Source of the DNA: Alteromonadaceae bacterium 2753L.S.0a.02
GTDB taxonomy: Bacteria > Pseudomonadota > Gammaproteobacteria > Pseudomonadales > Cellvibrionaceae
Direction of reading: 5' to 3'
Assembly: GCA_007827375.1 (NCBI GenBank)
Contig: VISH01000001.1
Span: 1 to 64,000, forward strand
DNA length: 64,000 nucleotides
The position numbers and the translations under genes are program-made. Below the pieces are notes generated by a model that worked only from the letters and a program-made list of their open reading frames with translations, ran no database searches and had not been told where the DNA came from. Positions 8,731 through 17,768 of this stretch are shown piece after piece (position 1 is the stretch's first letter; each line of letters begins with the position of its first letter).

Positions 8731-9846
8731 TTATTTGTAATCGAGGTATTCAACCACTTCAAGGTTGAAACCTGAAATTGCTTTAAATTTAAAAGGGGCG
8801 CTCATAAGGCGCATTTTTTTAACGCCGAGATCCTGCAGAATTTGCGAGCCAGTACCCACCTGTTTATAACCGACATCCTGTTTGGGGCGCATTTGCTTAC
8901 CCGACAACAGCCAATCGATACTTTCTTCGATTTCTGCTGTGGTTTCGTTGTGGCAAATGAGCACCACAACGCCGCAGCCCTCTTCGGCCACTTTGCGCAT
9001 CGCCGCCTGAAAATGCCAGGGTTTGGTTTCCTGATTGGTGCGCTGAATGGTGAGCACATCGCGCACCGTGCTACCGACGTGTACCCGAACCAATACCGGC
9101 TTACCACTGCTGATATCGCCTTTGATCATCGCGAAATGCAGTTCATCTCGTGCGGAATCCTTGTAGGTGCGTAATAAAAATTCGCCGTATTCTGTGGCGA
9201 CCTTGCGCTCGTTAATACAGGAAACGGTTTTTTCGTTCACCACCCGGTACTGGATAAGGTCGGCAATGGTACCCATTTTAATGGCATGCGTCTGGGCAAA
9301 TTTTTCGAGATCGGGGCGGCGCGCCATCGAGCCGTCTTCGTTCATGATTTCCACAATCACCGCAGCGGGCTCATGGCCTGCCATACGAGACAAATCACAA
9401 CCGGCTTCCGTGTGACCAGCACGACTTAACACACCCCCGGCCTGCGACATCAAGGGGAAGATATGCCCCGGTTGCACCAGATCTTTGGGCAGCGCATCGC
9501 GTGCCACTGCCGCTCGTATAGTGCGCGCCCGATCCGCAGCAGAGATACCGGTAGTAACCCCTTCGGCGGCCTCGATAGACACCGTAAAATTGGTGGAATG
9601 TACGGCGCGGTTATCACGCACCATCAAGGGTAAATCCAATTGTCGGCAGCGGTCTTCCGTGAGTGTTAAACAGATGAGGCCGCGCGCGTTGCGAGCCATG
9701 AAATTAACATCTTCGGCCCGCACCTGATCCGCCGCCATAATAAGGTCGCCCTCATTTTCACGATCTTCGTCATCCATAAGAATGACCATTCGACCCTGGC
9801 GAATTTCGTCGATAAGTTCTTCGGTGGTGTTTAACTTCATATTCAC
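8731..9846 (-). CDS. ribBA: DHBP synthase with degenerate GTP cyclohydrolase II-like domain
   Basis: 371 residues. Residues 1-205 form 3,4-dihydroxy-2-butanone 4-phosphate synthase, with the metal/acid motif DDEDRENEGDLIMAAD and the RAGHTEAGCDLSRMAG loop. Residues 205-371 align with GTP cyclohydrolase II, but the cysteine cluster that binds zinc in RibA is replaced (LVRVHVGSTVRDVLTI) and the RQEGRGIGL motif reads ICHNETTAEIEES. The second domain is therefore expected to be catalytically dead (RibBX-type), with the separate ribA at 4865-5467 doing the GTP step. It lies immediately after ribE (1-bp gap) and before ribH. Confidence 0.93.
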   Translation of the reverse strand: MNMKLNTTEELIDEIRQGRMVILMDDEDRENEGDLIMAADQVRAEDVNFMARNARGLICLTLTEDRCRQLDLPLMVRDNRAVHSTNFTVSIEAAEGVTTGISAADRARTIRAAVARDALPKDLVQPGHIFPLMSQAGGVLSRAGHTEAGCDLSRMAGHEPAAVIVEIMNEDGSMARRPDLEKFAQTHAIKMGTIADLIQYRVVNEKTVSCINERKVATEYGEFLLRTYKDSARDELHFAMIKGDISSGKPVLVRVHVGSTVRDVLTIQRTNQETKPWHFQAAMRKVAEEGCGVVVLICHNETTAEIEESIDWLLSGKQMRPKQDVGYKQVGTGSQILQDLGVKKMRLMSAPFKFKAISGFNLEVVEYLDYK

Positions 9847-9847
9847 A

Positions 9848-10510
9848 CTATTTCAGATATCCATTTTCAGCTAAAAAGCTTTCACTGAGGGTAGCATTGC
9901 TATCGGCTTCTGCAGCCTTATCCCCCATCAGCAAACGCTCAAGATAGCGAGCAATCACATCGACCTCAAGATTCACCTTAGTTCCCGGCCGGTAATCTCC
10001 AATAATGGTACGCTCGAGCGTGTGGGGCACAATATTGAGCTCAAACTGATCGCCAGAAACCTGGTTAACCGTAAGACTGGTGCCGTCGACGGTAATCGAG
10101 CCCTTATGGGCAATGTATTTTGCCAAAGCCTTGGGGGCACGCAGCGTGAAACGTTCGGAGCGCGCATCGGGCTCGCGCTTGACCACTTCGCCAATGCCAT
10201 CAACATGACCGCTTACAATATGGCCGCCGAGGCGCGATTGTGGTGTAAGTGCTTTCTCCAAATTAACGTTGCTACCCGCTTGCCATTGCCCCACCGTTGT
10301 GAGGCTCAAGGTTTCGACCGAAACATCGGCAACAAAACCATCGCCCGGCAAGGCAACGGCCGTAAGACAAACGCCATTGGTGGCAATGGAATCACCCAAG
10401 TCAACATCACCCCAGCTCATACTTGCAGCGCGCACCTGCAAGCGCACATCACCACTGCGTTTTTCCAGCGAAACAATTTCGCCGATGGTTTCAACAATTC
10501 CGGTAAACAT
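9848..10510 (-). CDS. ribE: Riboflavin synthase alpha chain
   Basis: 220 residues built of two lumazine-binding repeats. The first starts MFTGIVETIGEIVSL and contains GDSIATNGVCLTAV; the second contains GGHIVSGHVDGIGE and GSITVDGTSLTVN. It dismutates two lumazine molecules to riboflavin, the last step of the pathway. It sits between ribD and ribBA; the 84-bp gap to ribD is filled with GTCGGAC-type inverted repeats. Confidence 0.96.
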   Translation of the reverse strand: MFTGIVETIGEIVSLEKRSGDVRLQVRAASMSWGDVDLGDSIATNGVCLTAVALPGDGFVADVSVETLSLTTVGQWQAGSNVNLEKALTPQSRLGGHIVSGHVDGIGEVVKREPDARSERFTLRAPKALAKYIAHKGSITVDGTSLTVNQVSGDQFELNIVPHTLERTIIGDYRPGTKVNLEVDVIARYLERLLMGDKAAEADSNATLSESFLAENGYLK

Positions 10511-10516
10511 AATAGT

Positions 10517-10592
10517 GGTCGGACGTTTGACGTCGGACGCGTAGCCTCTTCATTTGCAATGTTTATTTCGTCGGACCTCAGACGTCCGACGC
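10517..10592. repeat. GTCGGAC / GTCCGAC inverted repeats
   Basis: The ribD-ribE gap contains GGTCGGACG (10518-10526), CGTCGGACGC (10531-10540), CGTCGGACC (10569-10577) and GACGTCCGAC (10581-10590). The last two form a hairpin around CTCA. The same words recur at 26713-26739, 26790-26810 and 27480-27505, always with the accompanying phrase CTCAGAC or TCAGACCTC. This suggests a small dispersed palindromic repeat family. Confidence 0.55.
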
Positions 10593-10594
10593 AG

Positions 10595-11683
10595 TTATGA
10601 TTCGGGATCGGGAACAGCCGTTATCCGCCAGTCTGGCCCGACCGCACGGACATCCTTAATGCTTAATGCCAGTGCCGCGCCCATGGTTTTTATGGGCAAG
10701 TCGAGTAGTGGACGCGCCTCACTGCCCATGAGTTTAGCGGCCACGTAAACGATTAGCTCGTCCACCAGGCCCGCCGCAACGAAAGCCCCGGCAAGCGTGG
10801 CGCCGGTTTCCAGCAGAACCTCATTGCAACCCCGTTTGGCCAATTCCTGCAGTAACACTCGCAAATCGACCCGCCCGTTGCGCTCTGGAAGCGGCCAACA
10901 ACTCAGAGTACTGGAGAGTGCCGCATCGCTGTTACAGGTAGCCACCAGCGTGGTTCCCGGTTGTTTAAAAATCTCGGCATTGGGATCAACCCGCAACTCG
11001 GTGTCGACAATAACGCGCATGGGCTGCCTTTCACTGTCGGGGAGACGCACCGTTAACAGAGGGTCATCAAGCAGCACGGAATCGACGCCTGTCAGTATCG
11101 CGCAGGAGCGGGCACGTAAATGCTGCACATCTTCACGGGCGCTCGGCCCGGTAATCCACTTACTCTCGCCACTGGCCATCGCCGTGCGGCCATCGAGGCT
11201 CATCGCCAATTTGCAGCGCACAAACGGCAGGCCAGTGCGCATGCGTTTTACGAAGCCGACATTCAAAGCGAGCGCTTCTTCTTCCAGAAGCGGACCCTGC
11301 ACCTTTATACCGGCGTCCTCAAGCTTTTCCAGACCCGCGCCAGCCACTTGGGGATTCGGATCTTCCATACCGTAAATAACGCGACTCACACCCGCCGAAA
11401 TCAGGGTATCGCAGCAGGGTCCGGTTTTGCCGATGTGCACGCAGGGCTCCAAAGTGACGTACACACTCGCGCCCTGCAATTCACTGGCATCGGCGACGCT
11501 TGCCACGGCGTTTACCTCAGCGTGGCCCTCACCCGCTTTGCGATGGTAGCCTTCTCCAATAACGCGGTCATTTTTAACGATGACACAACCCACGCGAGGG
11601 TTGGGTGTGGTTGTGTTCATGCCGCGCGCGGCCAATTGCAGCGCACGACTCATGTATTCTCTATCGCGGGAATCAAACTCCAT
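10595..11683 (-). CDS. ribD: Bifunctional riboflavin deaminase/reductase
   Basis: 362 residues. The N-terminal deaminase (about 1-145) has the zinc site HAEVNAV and PCVHIGKTGPCC. The C-terminal reductase (about 150-362) has RCKLAMSLDGRTAMASGESKWITG and a LLETGATLAGAF segment. It performs the second and third steps of riboflavin synthesis. It follows nrdR by 8 bp, the common nrdR-ribD order. Confidence 0.95.
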   Translation of the reverse strand: MEFDSRDREYMSRALQLAARGMNTTTPNPRVGCVIVKNDRVIGEGYHRKAGEGHAEVNAVASVADASELQGASVYVTLEPCVHIGKTGPCCDTLISAGVSRVIYGMEDPNPQVAGAGLEKLEDAGIKVQGPLLEEEALALNVGFVKRMRTGLPFVRCKLAMSLDGRTAMASGESKWITGPSAREDVQHLRARSCAILTGVDSVLLDDPLLTVRLPDSERQPMRVIVDTELRVDPNAEIFKQPGTTLVATCNSDAALSSTLSCWPLPERNGRVDLRVLLQELAKRGCNEVLLETGATLAGAFVAAGLVDELIVYVAAKLMGSEARPLLDLPIKTMGAALALSIKDVRAVGPDWRITAVPDPES

Positions 11684-11691
11684 AGCAGACT

Positions 11692-12162
11692 CTAGGGTTC
11701 GTAGCTTTCAGGATTTTCCTGAAGGCGATCAATTTCAGCACGAAACTCACTGATATCTTGAAAACTGCGGTACACCGACGCAAAACGCACATAGGCCACC
11801 TGATCGAGATTTCGCAATTCTTCCATCACTTTCTCCCCAATCACCAGCGATTTCACTTCACGTTCGCCGAGCGCCTGAAGATAGTGCCGCACATTGTGTA
11901 AAGCCGATTCAATCGCCTCCACGCTAACCGGGCGTTTTTCGAGGGCGCGCTGCAAGCCATTGCGTAATTTCTGTTCATCGAAAGGCTCGCGGGTGCCGTC
12001 CTGTTTGATGACCTTCGGCATAAGCAGTTCCGCCGCCTCAAAGGTTGTAAAACGCTCATGGCAAGCCTGACACTCGCGACGTCGGCGCACCTGCGCACCG
12101 TCGGCCACCAGGCGGGAGTCAATAACTTTGGTATCGGTTTGATTACAGAAGGGGCAGTGCAT
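11692..12162 (-). CDS. nrdR: Ribonucleotide reductase repressor NrdR
   Basis: 156 residues. An N-terminal zinc ribbon (CPFC ... CQACHERF) is followed by an ATP-cone domain (about 49-139: VIKQDGTREPFDEQKL). NrdR represses ribonucleotide reductase genes when its ATP cone binds dATP. It heads the rib operon; no NrdR box was recognised in the 230 bp upstream. Confidence 0.96.
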   Translation of the reverse strand: MHCPFCNQTDTKVIDSRLVADGAQVRRRRECQACHERFTTFEAAELLMPKVIKQDGTREPFDEQKLRNGLQRALEKRPVSVEAIESALHNVRHYLQALGEREVKSLVIGEKVMEELRNLDQVAYVRFASVYRSFQDISEFRAEIDRLQENPESYEP

Positions 12163-12346
12163 GTTAGAAGCCTGCGATGCAAAGTGCTGAAAACAGCGCG
12201 CATGTTACCAGAATATCGTTGATTTCGCCGACTATTCCTCGTCGCAAAGCCGCAGACCCCTTGGCTATTATGCCAGCTGCGTTATAGGTCGGGTTTATAG
12301 GCGCTGCTCGCCGGCACCGCCATGAACCGAACATTCCTGTGCGCTA

Positions 12347-12405
12347 TCTGACTAAACGCAATGTGACTAAACGTAATCTGACTAAACGCAATGTGACTAA
12401 ACGTA
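12347..12405. repeat. Tandem repeat, 30-bp unit x2 (15-bp half-units x4)
   Basis: Two copies of a 30-bp unit, each made of CTGACTAAACGCAA and TGTGACTAAACGTAA, lie end to end. The array reaches into the end of the leftward gene at 12397, supplying its TAG stop and the last codons (Tyr-Val). Such a short array at a coding end can move the stop codon if the repeat number changes. Confidence 0.75.
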
Positions 12406-13080
12406 GGGCCAGACCACCACGGGGACCTTGGCCCCCTGTATGCTGTACGAGAGATCCGATGCGCAGCCGCATTTTTGATAATAAAGCTTGAGGGCATTTA
12501 AGCCGTGAATATCGAAAGGCTTGTCGTAGGCGCCAATCACCACGAAAACCTCGCCGGGTTTGACGTTACCCGCCCCGGCAAATTTACCGGTTTGACGGTT
12601 GTAATAATCATCGTTGCCGCCGTGCATAAAGCGCAAACCCACCACAGAATTGAGGCTGTACAAAAACTCGGTGTCATTGGTATCTATCTTCTTACAGCGA
12701 TTGGGGTTGCGACGTCGCCACGCCGACATAAGATCATAATCACTGTAAAAACTTTTACCCTGTAAATAGTGTTTGAGCTCGCTGTTGGCAATGGATTGTT
12801 TGTCTTTCGATGACAACCTGTCTGCAGCCACCAAGCCCTTCGGACCGCTCGAGAGGCTGCTGGTTTTGGACTCCATCCCCACCGGTTTGGGCGCGTAGCC
12901 ACGCTTATACATATACTGGCGGTTATCCGGGTTACAGGCGCGAATAATCAACATCAACGCTTCCCTGTCGCAAAGCTCTTTGAGCATACGAATTTCCCAA
13001 CCGGGCATACCCACCATTTTACCCAGGCGTATATCACCCGTCCCACAAAGCGACGGCTCCAAACGGTCGACAACGCTCAT
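12397..13080 (-). CDS. Uncharacterised 227-residue protein
   Basis: I do not recognise this protein. It has no signal peptide or membrane helix, several cysteines (CGTG, CDREA, CNPDN, RCKK, CGCASD) and a C-terminal region (about 130-227) with FLYSLNSVVGLRFMHGGNDDYY and GEVFVVIGAYDKPFDIHGL, which looks like a compact alpha/beta domain. It stands between nrdR and a divergent small protein gene. Its stop codon lies inside a tandem repeat, so the C-terminus may vary among strains. The ATG at 13080 is preceded by AGAGGAAAG, a good ribosome site. Function unknown. Confidence 0.75.
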   Translation of the reverse strand: MSVVDRLEPSLCGTGDIRLGKMVGMPGWEIRMLKELCDREALMLIIRACNPDNRQYMYKRGYAPKPVGMESKTSSLSSGPKGLVAADRLSSKDKQSIANSELKHYLQGKSFYSDYDLMSAWRRRNPNRCKKIDTNDTEFLYSLNSVVGLRFMHGGNDDYYNRQTGKFAGAGNVKPGEVFVVIGAYDKPFDIHGLNALKLYYQKCGCASDLSYSIQGAKVPVVVWPYV

Positions 13081-13246
13081 AGACTTTCCTCTTTGTTATT
13101 ATTTTTGCACCCATACGGGCAGAGATGGGCGAATATTTCCGAAATGTAGCCTACCTGCGCTAAAAAGTATTTGACCTGACTACAGGTTCACAGCGGATAG
13201 TTCGCGGCAACGACAATAGGGTCGTTTACAACTGAGGAGAAACACG

Positions 13247-13417
13247 ATGTTAGATAAAAACCGTTGGGTTGAAATTATGAAAGCTGCCGGCCTGGATGAA
13301 GCCACCATGCGTTTGTGGCACCAGAAATTTGAACAACTGGAGCCGCAAGGTCATCAGCAGTTTTTGGAATTTCTAGGTATAGAAGCGGAAGAGATAAAAC
13401 GCATTCGTGCGATGTAA
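13247..13417 (+). CDS. Small conserved-looking helical protein (56 residues)
   Basis: Begins MLDKNRWVEIMKAAGLDEA after a strong ribosome site (GAGGAGA, 7 bases before the ATG) and reads LWHQKFEQLEPQGHQQFLEFLG ... EIKRIRAM to TAA. It is rich in charged and hydrophobic residues in helical spacing. It resembles short helical segments seen at the ends of MerR-like or acyltransferase proteins in other Proteobacteria (a recollection, not a search). It is divergent from the 227-residue gene and ends at a hairpin shared with the convergent metallopeptidase gene. Confidence 0.65.
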   Translation: MLDKNRWVEIMKAAGLDEATMRLWHQKFEQLEPQGHQQFLEFLGIEAEEIKRIRAM

Positions 13418-13426
13418 GTGTAAAGC

Positions 13427-13455
13427 GCGGCAGTCACAGGACTGCCGCCGATTAT
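13427..13455. terminator. Hairpin terminator between convergent genes
   Basis: A perfect 9-bp stem, GCGGCAGTC (13427-13435) and GACTGCCGC (13440-13448) around an ACAG loop, is followed by the AT-rich stretch CGATTATTTTAT. It lies between the 56-residue gene (+) and the metallopeptidase gene (-), whose stop lies in the AT-rich tail. The U tract is weak, so termination strength is uncertain. Confidence 0.6.
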
Positions 13456-14588
13456 TTTATCGCATGCGCAATAAAGCGCTGAATAGCGTCGTTATTTGCT
13501 GGCTTTGCCACTGCGGGCGTGATCAACTCCGGATCATTTAAGTAGCCTTTGGCAATCAGGCGACTGATAATCGGAAGGTATTCAATCGATACCTTACCCG
13601 CCATCAGCACATTAAAATCCTGGGAAGTTTCGTAGGCATTTAATATTTGATGAAAGCCCTGTAGGTACAAATAATCTTTGGTAAAACCGCCACCGCGATA
13701 CACCCGGGTACAAATGGTAAATGCCTGTGCATCACTCACACCCTGCTCTTCCTTTAACATTAAAAAAGTGCGTTTAAAATCTTTTTCCTTAATCATGGAC
13801 TCCACCGCCAGGACACGCAGCGCCAAAACTTTTAAGCGCGGCAAGGTCATAAACCCGGCGAGATATTCCGCGAAAATTGCCAGACCTTCCTGAGTCATGG
13901 TATTCACCGGGCAGCCCAGCGATAAAATTTTAAGTGGCTGATTGCGGGCATTGAGTGTGGTTAGCAGATGCACGCCCAACTCGTGGTGAGCCAGGGCATG
14001 CACCTCGGTTTCGGCGACTTGCGCAGCGTTATTAATTTTGATGGTGGTACCCGAAACCAGGGCATTGGCGATTAAACTGTCGTCAAGTTTAATTTGATAC
14101 TCGTAACCCTCACTCTCCGCAAAGGCCTCGAGTGTTTTAACAATCGCATCGCCATCGAGCAGGCGGTCATTGCCATTCTCGAGATCAGCAGGCAGGTGCA
14201 AAATAAACTGAGCATTGCGACGGTCTTTTTCGCTGGGTTCACCGTAGTAGCGCAGTGAATCGTATAAAAACTCGGGCGTACCAACCGATTTAAATTGGTC
14301 AATTTTATCGACATACGATTCGATAACATCGCTGTATAGCGTGGCAAGATCATCATCCACCAAGGCATCTACCGGCAGATTAAACAGACCACGCTTGCGC
14401 TGGAAAACATTGATGTCGTGTTTGCGATATTGAAAAACCGGGTTGCGGGAAAAATTAGACGCAAAAAAGGCGTCGCGCTCTTCCCGAAAATTCAATGGCG
14501 CAACAGCGTCGAGAATATCGATACCTTTTACTACGTTAAATAATTCTTCGTCGAGCTCAACTAAAGGCGGGCTAATCGCTGTGTTCAT
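13452..14588 (-). CDS. QEGLA-motif metallopeptidase (DUF1704 / MATCAP-like)
   Basis: 378 residues. The family signature TQEGLAIFAEYL and the zinc-peptidase-like motif HALAHHELGVHLLT place it in the group first named flavohaemoglobin expression-modulating QEGLA proteins and now related to the eukaryotic tyrosine carboxypeptidases MATCAP. The two His and the Glu that would bind zinc and catalyse are present. No signal peptide is seen, so it is probably cytosolic. It lies just upstream (leftward transcription) of nothing obviously related; the DmeF gene begins only 17 bp beyond its start on the same strand, so the two may be co-transcribed. The bacterial substrate is unknown. Confidence 0.85.
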   Translation of the reverse strand: MNTAISPPLVELDEELFNVVKGIDILDAVAPLNFREERDAFFASNFSRNPVFQYRKHDINVFQRKRGLFNLPVDALVDDDLATLYSDVIESYVDKIDQFKSVGTPEFLYDSLRYYGEPSEKDRRNAQFILHLPADLENGNDRLLDGDAIVKTLEAFAESEGYEYQIKLDDSLIANALVSGTTIKINNAAQVAETEVHALAHHELGVHLLTTLNARNQPLKILSLGCPVNTMTQEGLAIFAEYLAGFMTLPRLKVLALRVLAVESMIKEKDFKRTFLMLKEEQGVSDAQAFTICTRVYRGGGFTKDYLYLQGFHQILNAYETSQDFNVLMAGKVSIEYLPIISRLIAKGYLNDPELITPAVAKPANNDAIQRFIAHAIK

Positions 14589-14605
14589 TGCGCAAATCCA
14601 GCGCT

Positions 14606-15574
<969 letters not shown>

Positions 15575-15634
15575 GATTCAACAACGAACCCACGTGAACC
15601 GCAAGAAAAATAGATGCACTGATATCCAGCCAGT

Positions 15635-15658
15635 GTTCCCGAGAGAGATCTCGGGAAC
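15635..15658. terminator. Perfect hairpin downstream of glyA
   Basis: GTTCCCGAGA (15635-15644), a 4-base loop, and TCTCGGGAAC (15649-15658) make a perfect 10-bp stem between the end of glyA and the start of dmeF, both leftward. No U tract follows on either strand, so it may be an attenuating or RNA-stabilising hairpin rather than a true intrinsic terminator. Confidence 0.5.
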
Positions 15659-15703
15659 GAGCCGGGAAACCCCGAAGCGCGTCAGCGTGCTCCGGCGCTG
15701 CCA

Positions 15704-16966
15704 TTACCCATAGACCGGGAACTGCTTGCAAACGGCGAGAACTTTTTCCTTGATTTCGGCAATGACCTGCTCAGAAGTACCATTTTCAAGGCTTTCGAGC
15801 ACATCGCACATCCAGTTAGTGAGTTCGACAATTTCAGCTTCGCCAAATCCGCGCGTGGTCACGGCGGGTGTACCCACACGCAGGCCGCTGGTTACGAAAG
15901 GTGAGCGGGGGTCGTTAGGCACTGCGTTTTTGTTTACCGTGATGTTGGCAGCACCCAGCGCCGCATCAGCATCTTTACCCGAGTAGTCTTTACCGATCAG
16001 ATCTACCAGCATCAGGTGGTTCTCGGTACCGCCGGAAACAATCTTGAAGCCACGCGCTATAAAGGTTTCCGCCATTGTTTTAGCGTTAGCAACGACTCGC
16101 TGCTGATACGCCTTATAGTCGTCGCTCATGGCCTCTTTGAAGCTAACCGCTTTCGCAGCGATAACGTGCATCAATGGGCCACCCTGACCACCCGGGAATA
16201 CCGCAGAATTCAGCTTCTTTTCCACCTCGGGATTCGCCTTGGCGAGAATAATGCCACCGCGCGGGCCGCGCAGGGTTTTGTGCGTGGTCGTGGTGGTAAC
16301 ATCCGCAATTTGCACGGGCGAAGGATACAAACCGGCCGCCACCAAACCCGCGACGTGGGCCATATCCACCATTAAGTAAGCACCCACTTCATCGGCGATA
16401 TCACGAAACTTCTGCCAATCGAGCACCTGACTGTAAGCCGAGAAACCGGCAACGATCATCTTGGGCTTGTGCTCACGGGCCAACGCCGCAATGTCTTCGT
16501 AATCCACCATCCCGGTTTCCGGGTTCAGACCGTATTGCACCGAATTGTAGATTTTGCCGGAGAAGTTCACCTTGGCACCATGAGTCAGGTGGCCACCGTG
16601 GTCCAGACTCATACCCAATACCGTGTCACCAGGCGCACAAAGTGCCGCATAAACCGCAGAGTTGGCCTGCGAACCAGAGTGCGGCTGCACATTGGCGTAA
16701 TCTGCCCCAAACAACGCTTTGGCACGCTCAATGGCCAATTCTTCGACCTTATCGACATACTCACAACCACCGTAGTAACGCTTGGCGGGATAACCCTCGG
16801 CGTACTTGTTGGTGAGCTTGGAACCCTGCGCCGTCATCACCAGCGGGCTGGTGTAGTTTTCAGAAGCAATAAGCTCAATATGCTCCTCCTGACGGGTACC
16901 TTCATCGACAATCGCTTGCCAAACATCGGGGTCAAAATCTGCAATGGTCTGGGTTTTATCAAACAT
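15704..16966 (-). CDS. glyA: Serine hydroxymethyltransferase
   Basis: 420 residues, usual length. It interconverts serine and glycine with tetrahydrofolate (PLP enzyme). The PLP lysine lies in TTTTTHKTLRGPRGG, and the NVQPHSGSQAN and YSQVLDWQKFRDIAD regions are characteristic. An in-frame ATG at 17023 would add 19 residues; the ATG at 16966 (MFDKTQTIADFD) matches the family start and has GGAGATG a few bases upstream. In many relatives glyA is close to nrdR-ribD; here about 3.5 kb of other genes lie between. Confidence 0.96.
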   Translation of the reverse strand: MFDKTQTIADFDPDVWQAIVDEGTRQEEHIELIASENYTSPLVMTAQGSKLTNKYAEGYPAKRYYGGCEYVDKVEELAIERAKALFGADYANVQPHSGSQANSAVYAALCAPGDTVLGMSLDHGGHLTHGAKVNFSGKIYNSVQYGLNPETGMVDYEDIAALAREHKPKMIVAGFSAYSQVLDWQKFRDIADEVGAYLMVDMAHVAGLVAAGLYPSPVQIADVTTTTTHKTLRGPRGGIILAKANPEVEKKLNSAVFPGGQGGPLMHVIAAKAVSFKEAMSDDYKAYQQRVVANAKTMAETFIARGFKIVSGGTENHLMLVDLIGKDYSGKDADAALGAANITVNKNAVPNDPRSPFVTSGLRVGTPAVTTRGFGEAEIVELTNWMCDVLESLENGTSEQVIAEIKEKVLAVCKQFPVYG

Positions 16967-17122
16967 GGGCATCTCCGCGTAAGTCTTGCGAGGGATTTGG
17001 GGGTGAAAAAAGAGGCTGCGCATTGTACAGGAATGTGGGTGGGTTTGACATCTAATTGGTTTTTTGGGGGTTTGGCGTCTTGATGTGGAATTTTTTCATT
17101 CTAAATTCAACTCATGGTTGGG

Positions 17123-17590
17123 AGCGCTTCCCAGCGGGGGTTAGAACCATCGTTGGGGTGGCAGCATCGGAAAAGAAAAAAAAGAACCAAAAACTTGCAT
17201 CTATCTCAATAAAAAGCTTCCTACCAAAAGCCCACTGCTCCATGCGACTGGCCACAAGTTTTGAGTGCAACTTGCCGCATCGCACTTGCGACAACGGGGC
17301 CCCTTGAAGGGCCGAGTGGAGGTGCGGTTTTGGGGTCAGCGGCACACGGATGTGCCGCTGAGGGCTGCGTGGCACGGATGCCACTCAGCCCGACCCCGAA
17401 AAGCGTGCCGGAGCGAGGGTATCGCGTTAGCGACCCTGATTGGGGTGGCCTTTCTTTTGATTCGTTTTCTTTGGCCACACAAAGAAAATGAATGCCCGCC
17501 CGGCGAGGGCATGCGAGAAACTATAAATCTAAGCTTGTATCAAATACGGAGACACTCTAAAGCACACGCACCCCCCGCTGGGGAAGCGCT
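17123..17590. repeat. Structured intergenic repeat element bounded by inverted repeats
   Basis: This 468-bp non-coding stretch starts with AGCGCTTCCCAGCGGGGG (17123-17140) and ends with its inverse copy, carrying one-base insertions (17571-17590). Inside is a three-way RNA-like fold at 17332-17397 and a second set of stems: AGGGT...ACCCT near 17417-17440 around CGCGTTAGCG, and TTTTCTTTG...CAAAGAAAA around 17462-17488. Short open frames here (ending LIRFLWPHKENE-like) resemble the spurious peptides often annotated in a repeat found across many gammaproteobacteria. I recall that similarity but could not search. No gene is supported. Confidence 0.6.
17332..17397 (+). other. Predicted three-way junction with twin CGGA-loop hairpins
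   Basis: Outer stem GGGGTC (17332-17337) pairs with GACCCC (17392-17397). Arm 1 is AGCGGCACA / TGTGCCGCT (17338-17346, 17351-17359) with loop CGGA. Arm 2 is GGGCTG / CAGCCC (17362-17367, 17386-17391) capped by GTGGCA / TGCCAC with the same CGGA loop. All stems are perfectly complementary. This could be a REP/BIME-type DNA element or a structured RNA. Confidence 0.65.
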
Positions 17591-17595
17591 ACAAA

Positions 17596-17768
17596 ATTCA
17601 TTCTTCCGTTGAAGCCAAAACAAATACACAAAACCACAAACCTAAAACCAAAAACCTAAAAAACAAAAAGAGAAAATTGATTTCCCCCCCAATCTCACTA
17701 TGATTACCCAACCCCGCCCCAAAAAAATAACCACCCCAAAATAACCATCCCAAAAAACGGACTCCCCC
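17596..17768 (+). promoter_or_regulatory. degV promoter and A/C-rich leader
   Basis: TTGATT (17677-17682) and TATGAT (17699-17704) are separated by 16 bases and form a plausible sigma-70 promoter about 60 bp before degV. The whole stretch is almost free of G on the plus strand apart from the promoter, with AAACC-like runs, so the leader RNA would be nearly unstructured. Confidence 0.45.

Noticed and set aside
9847..12396. FMN riboswitch before a rib gene
   Set aside because: I searched the gaps before nrdR, ribE, ribBA and ribH for the conserved RFN words and did not see them; only short repeats are present.
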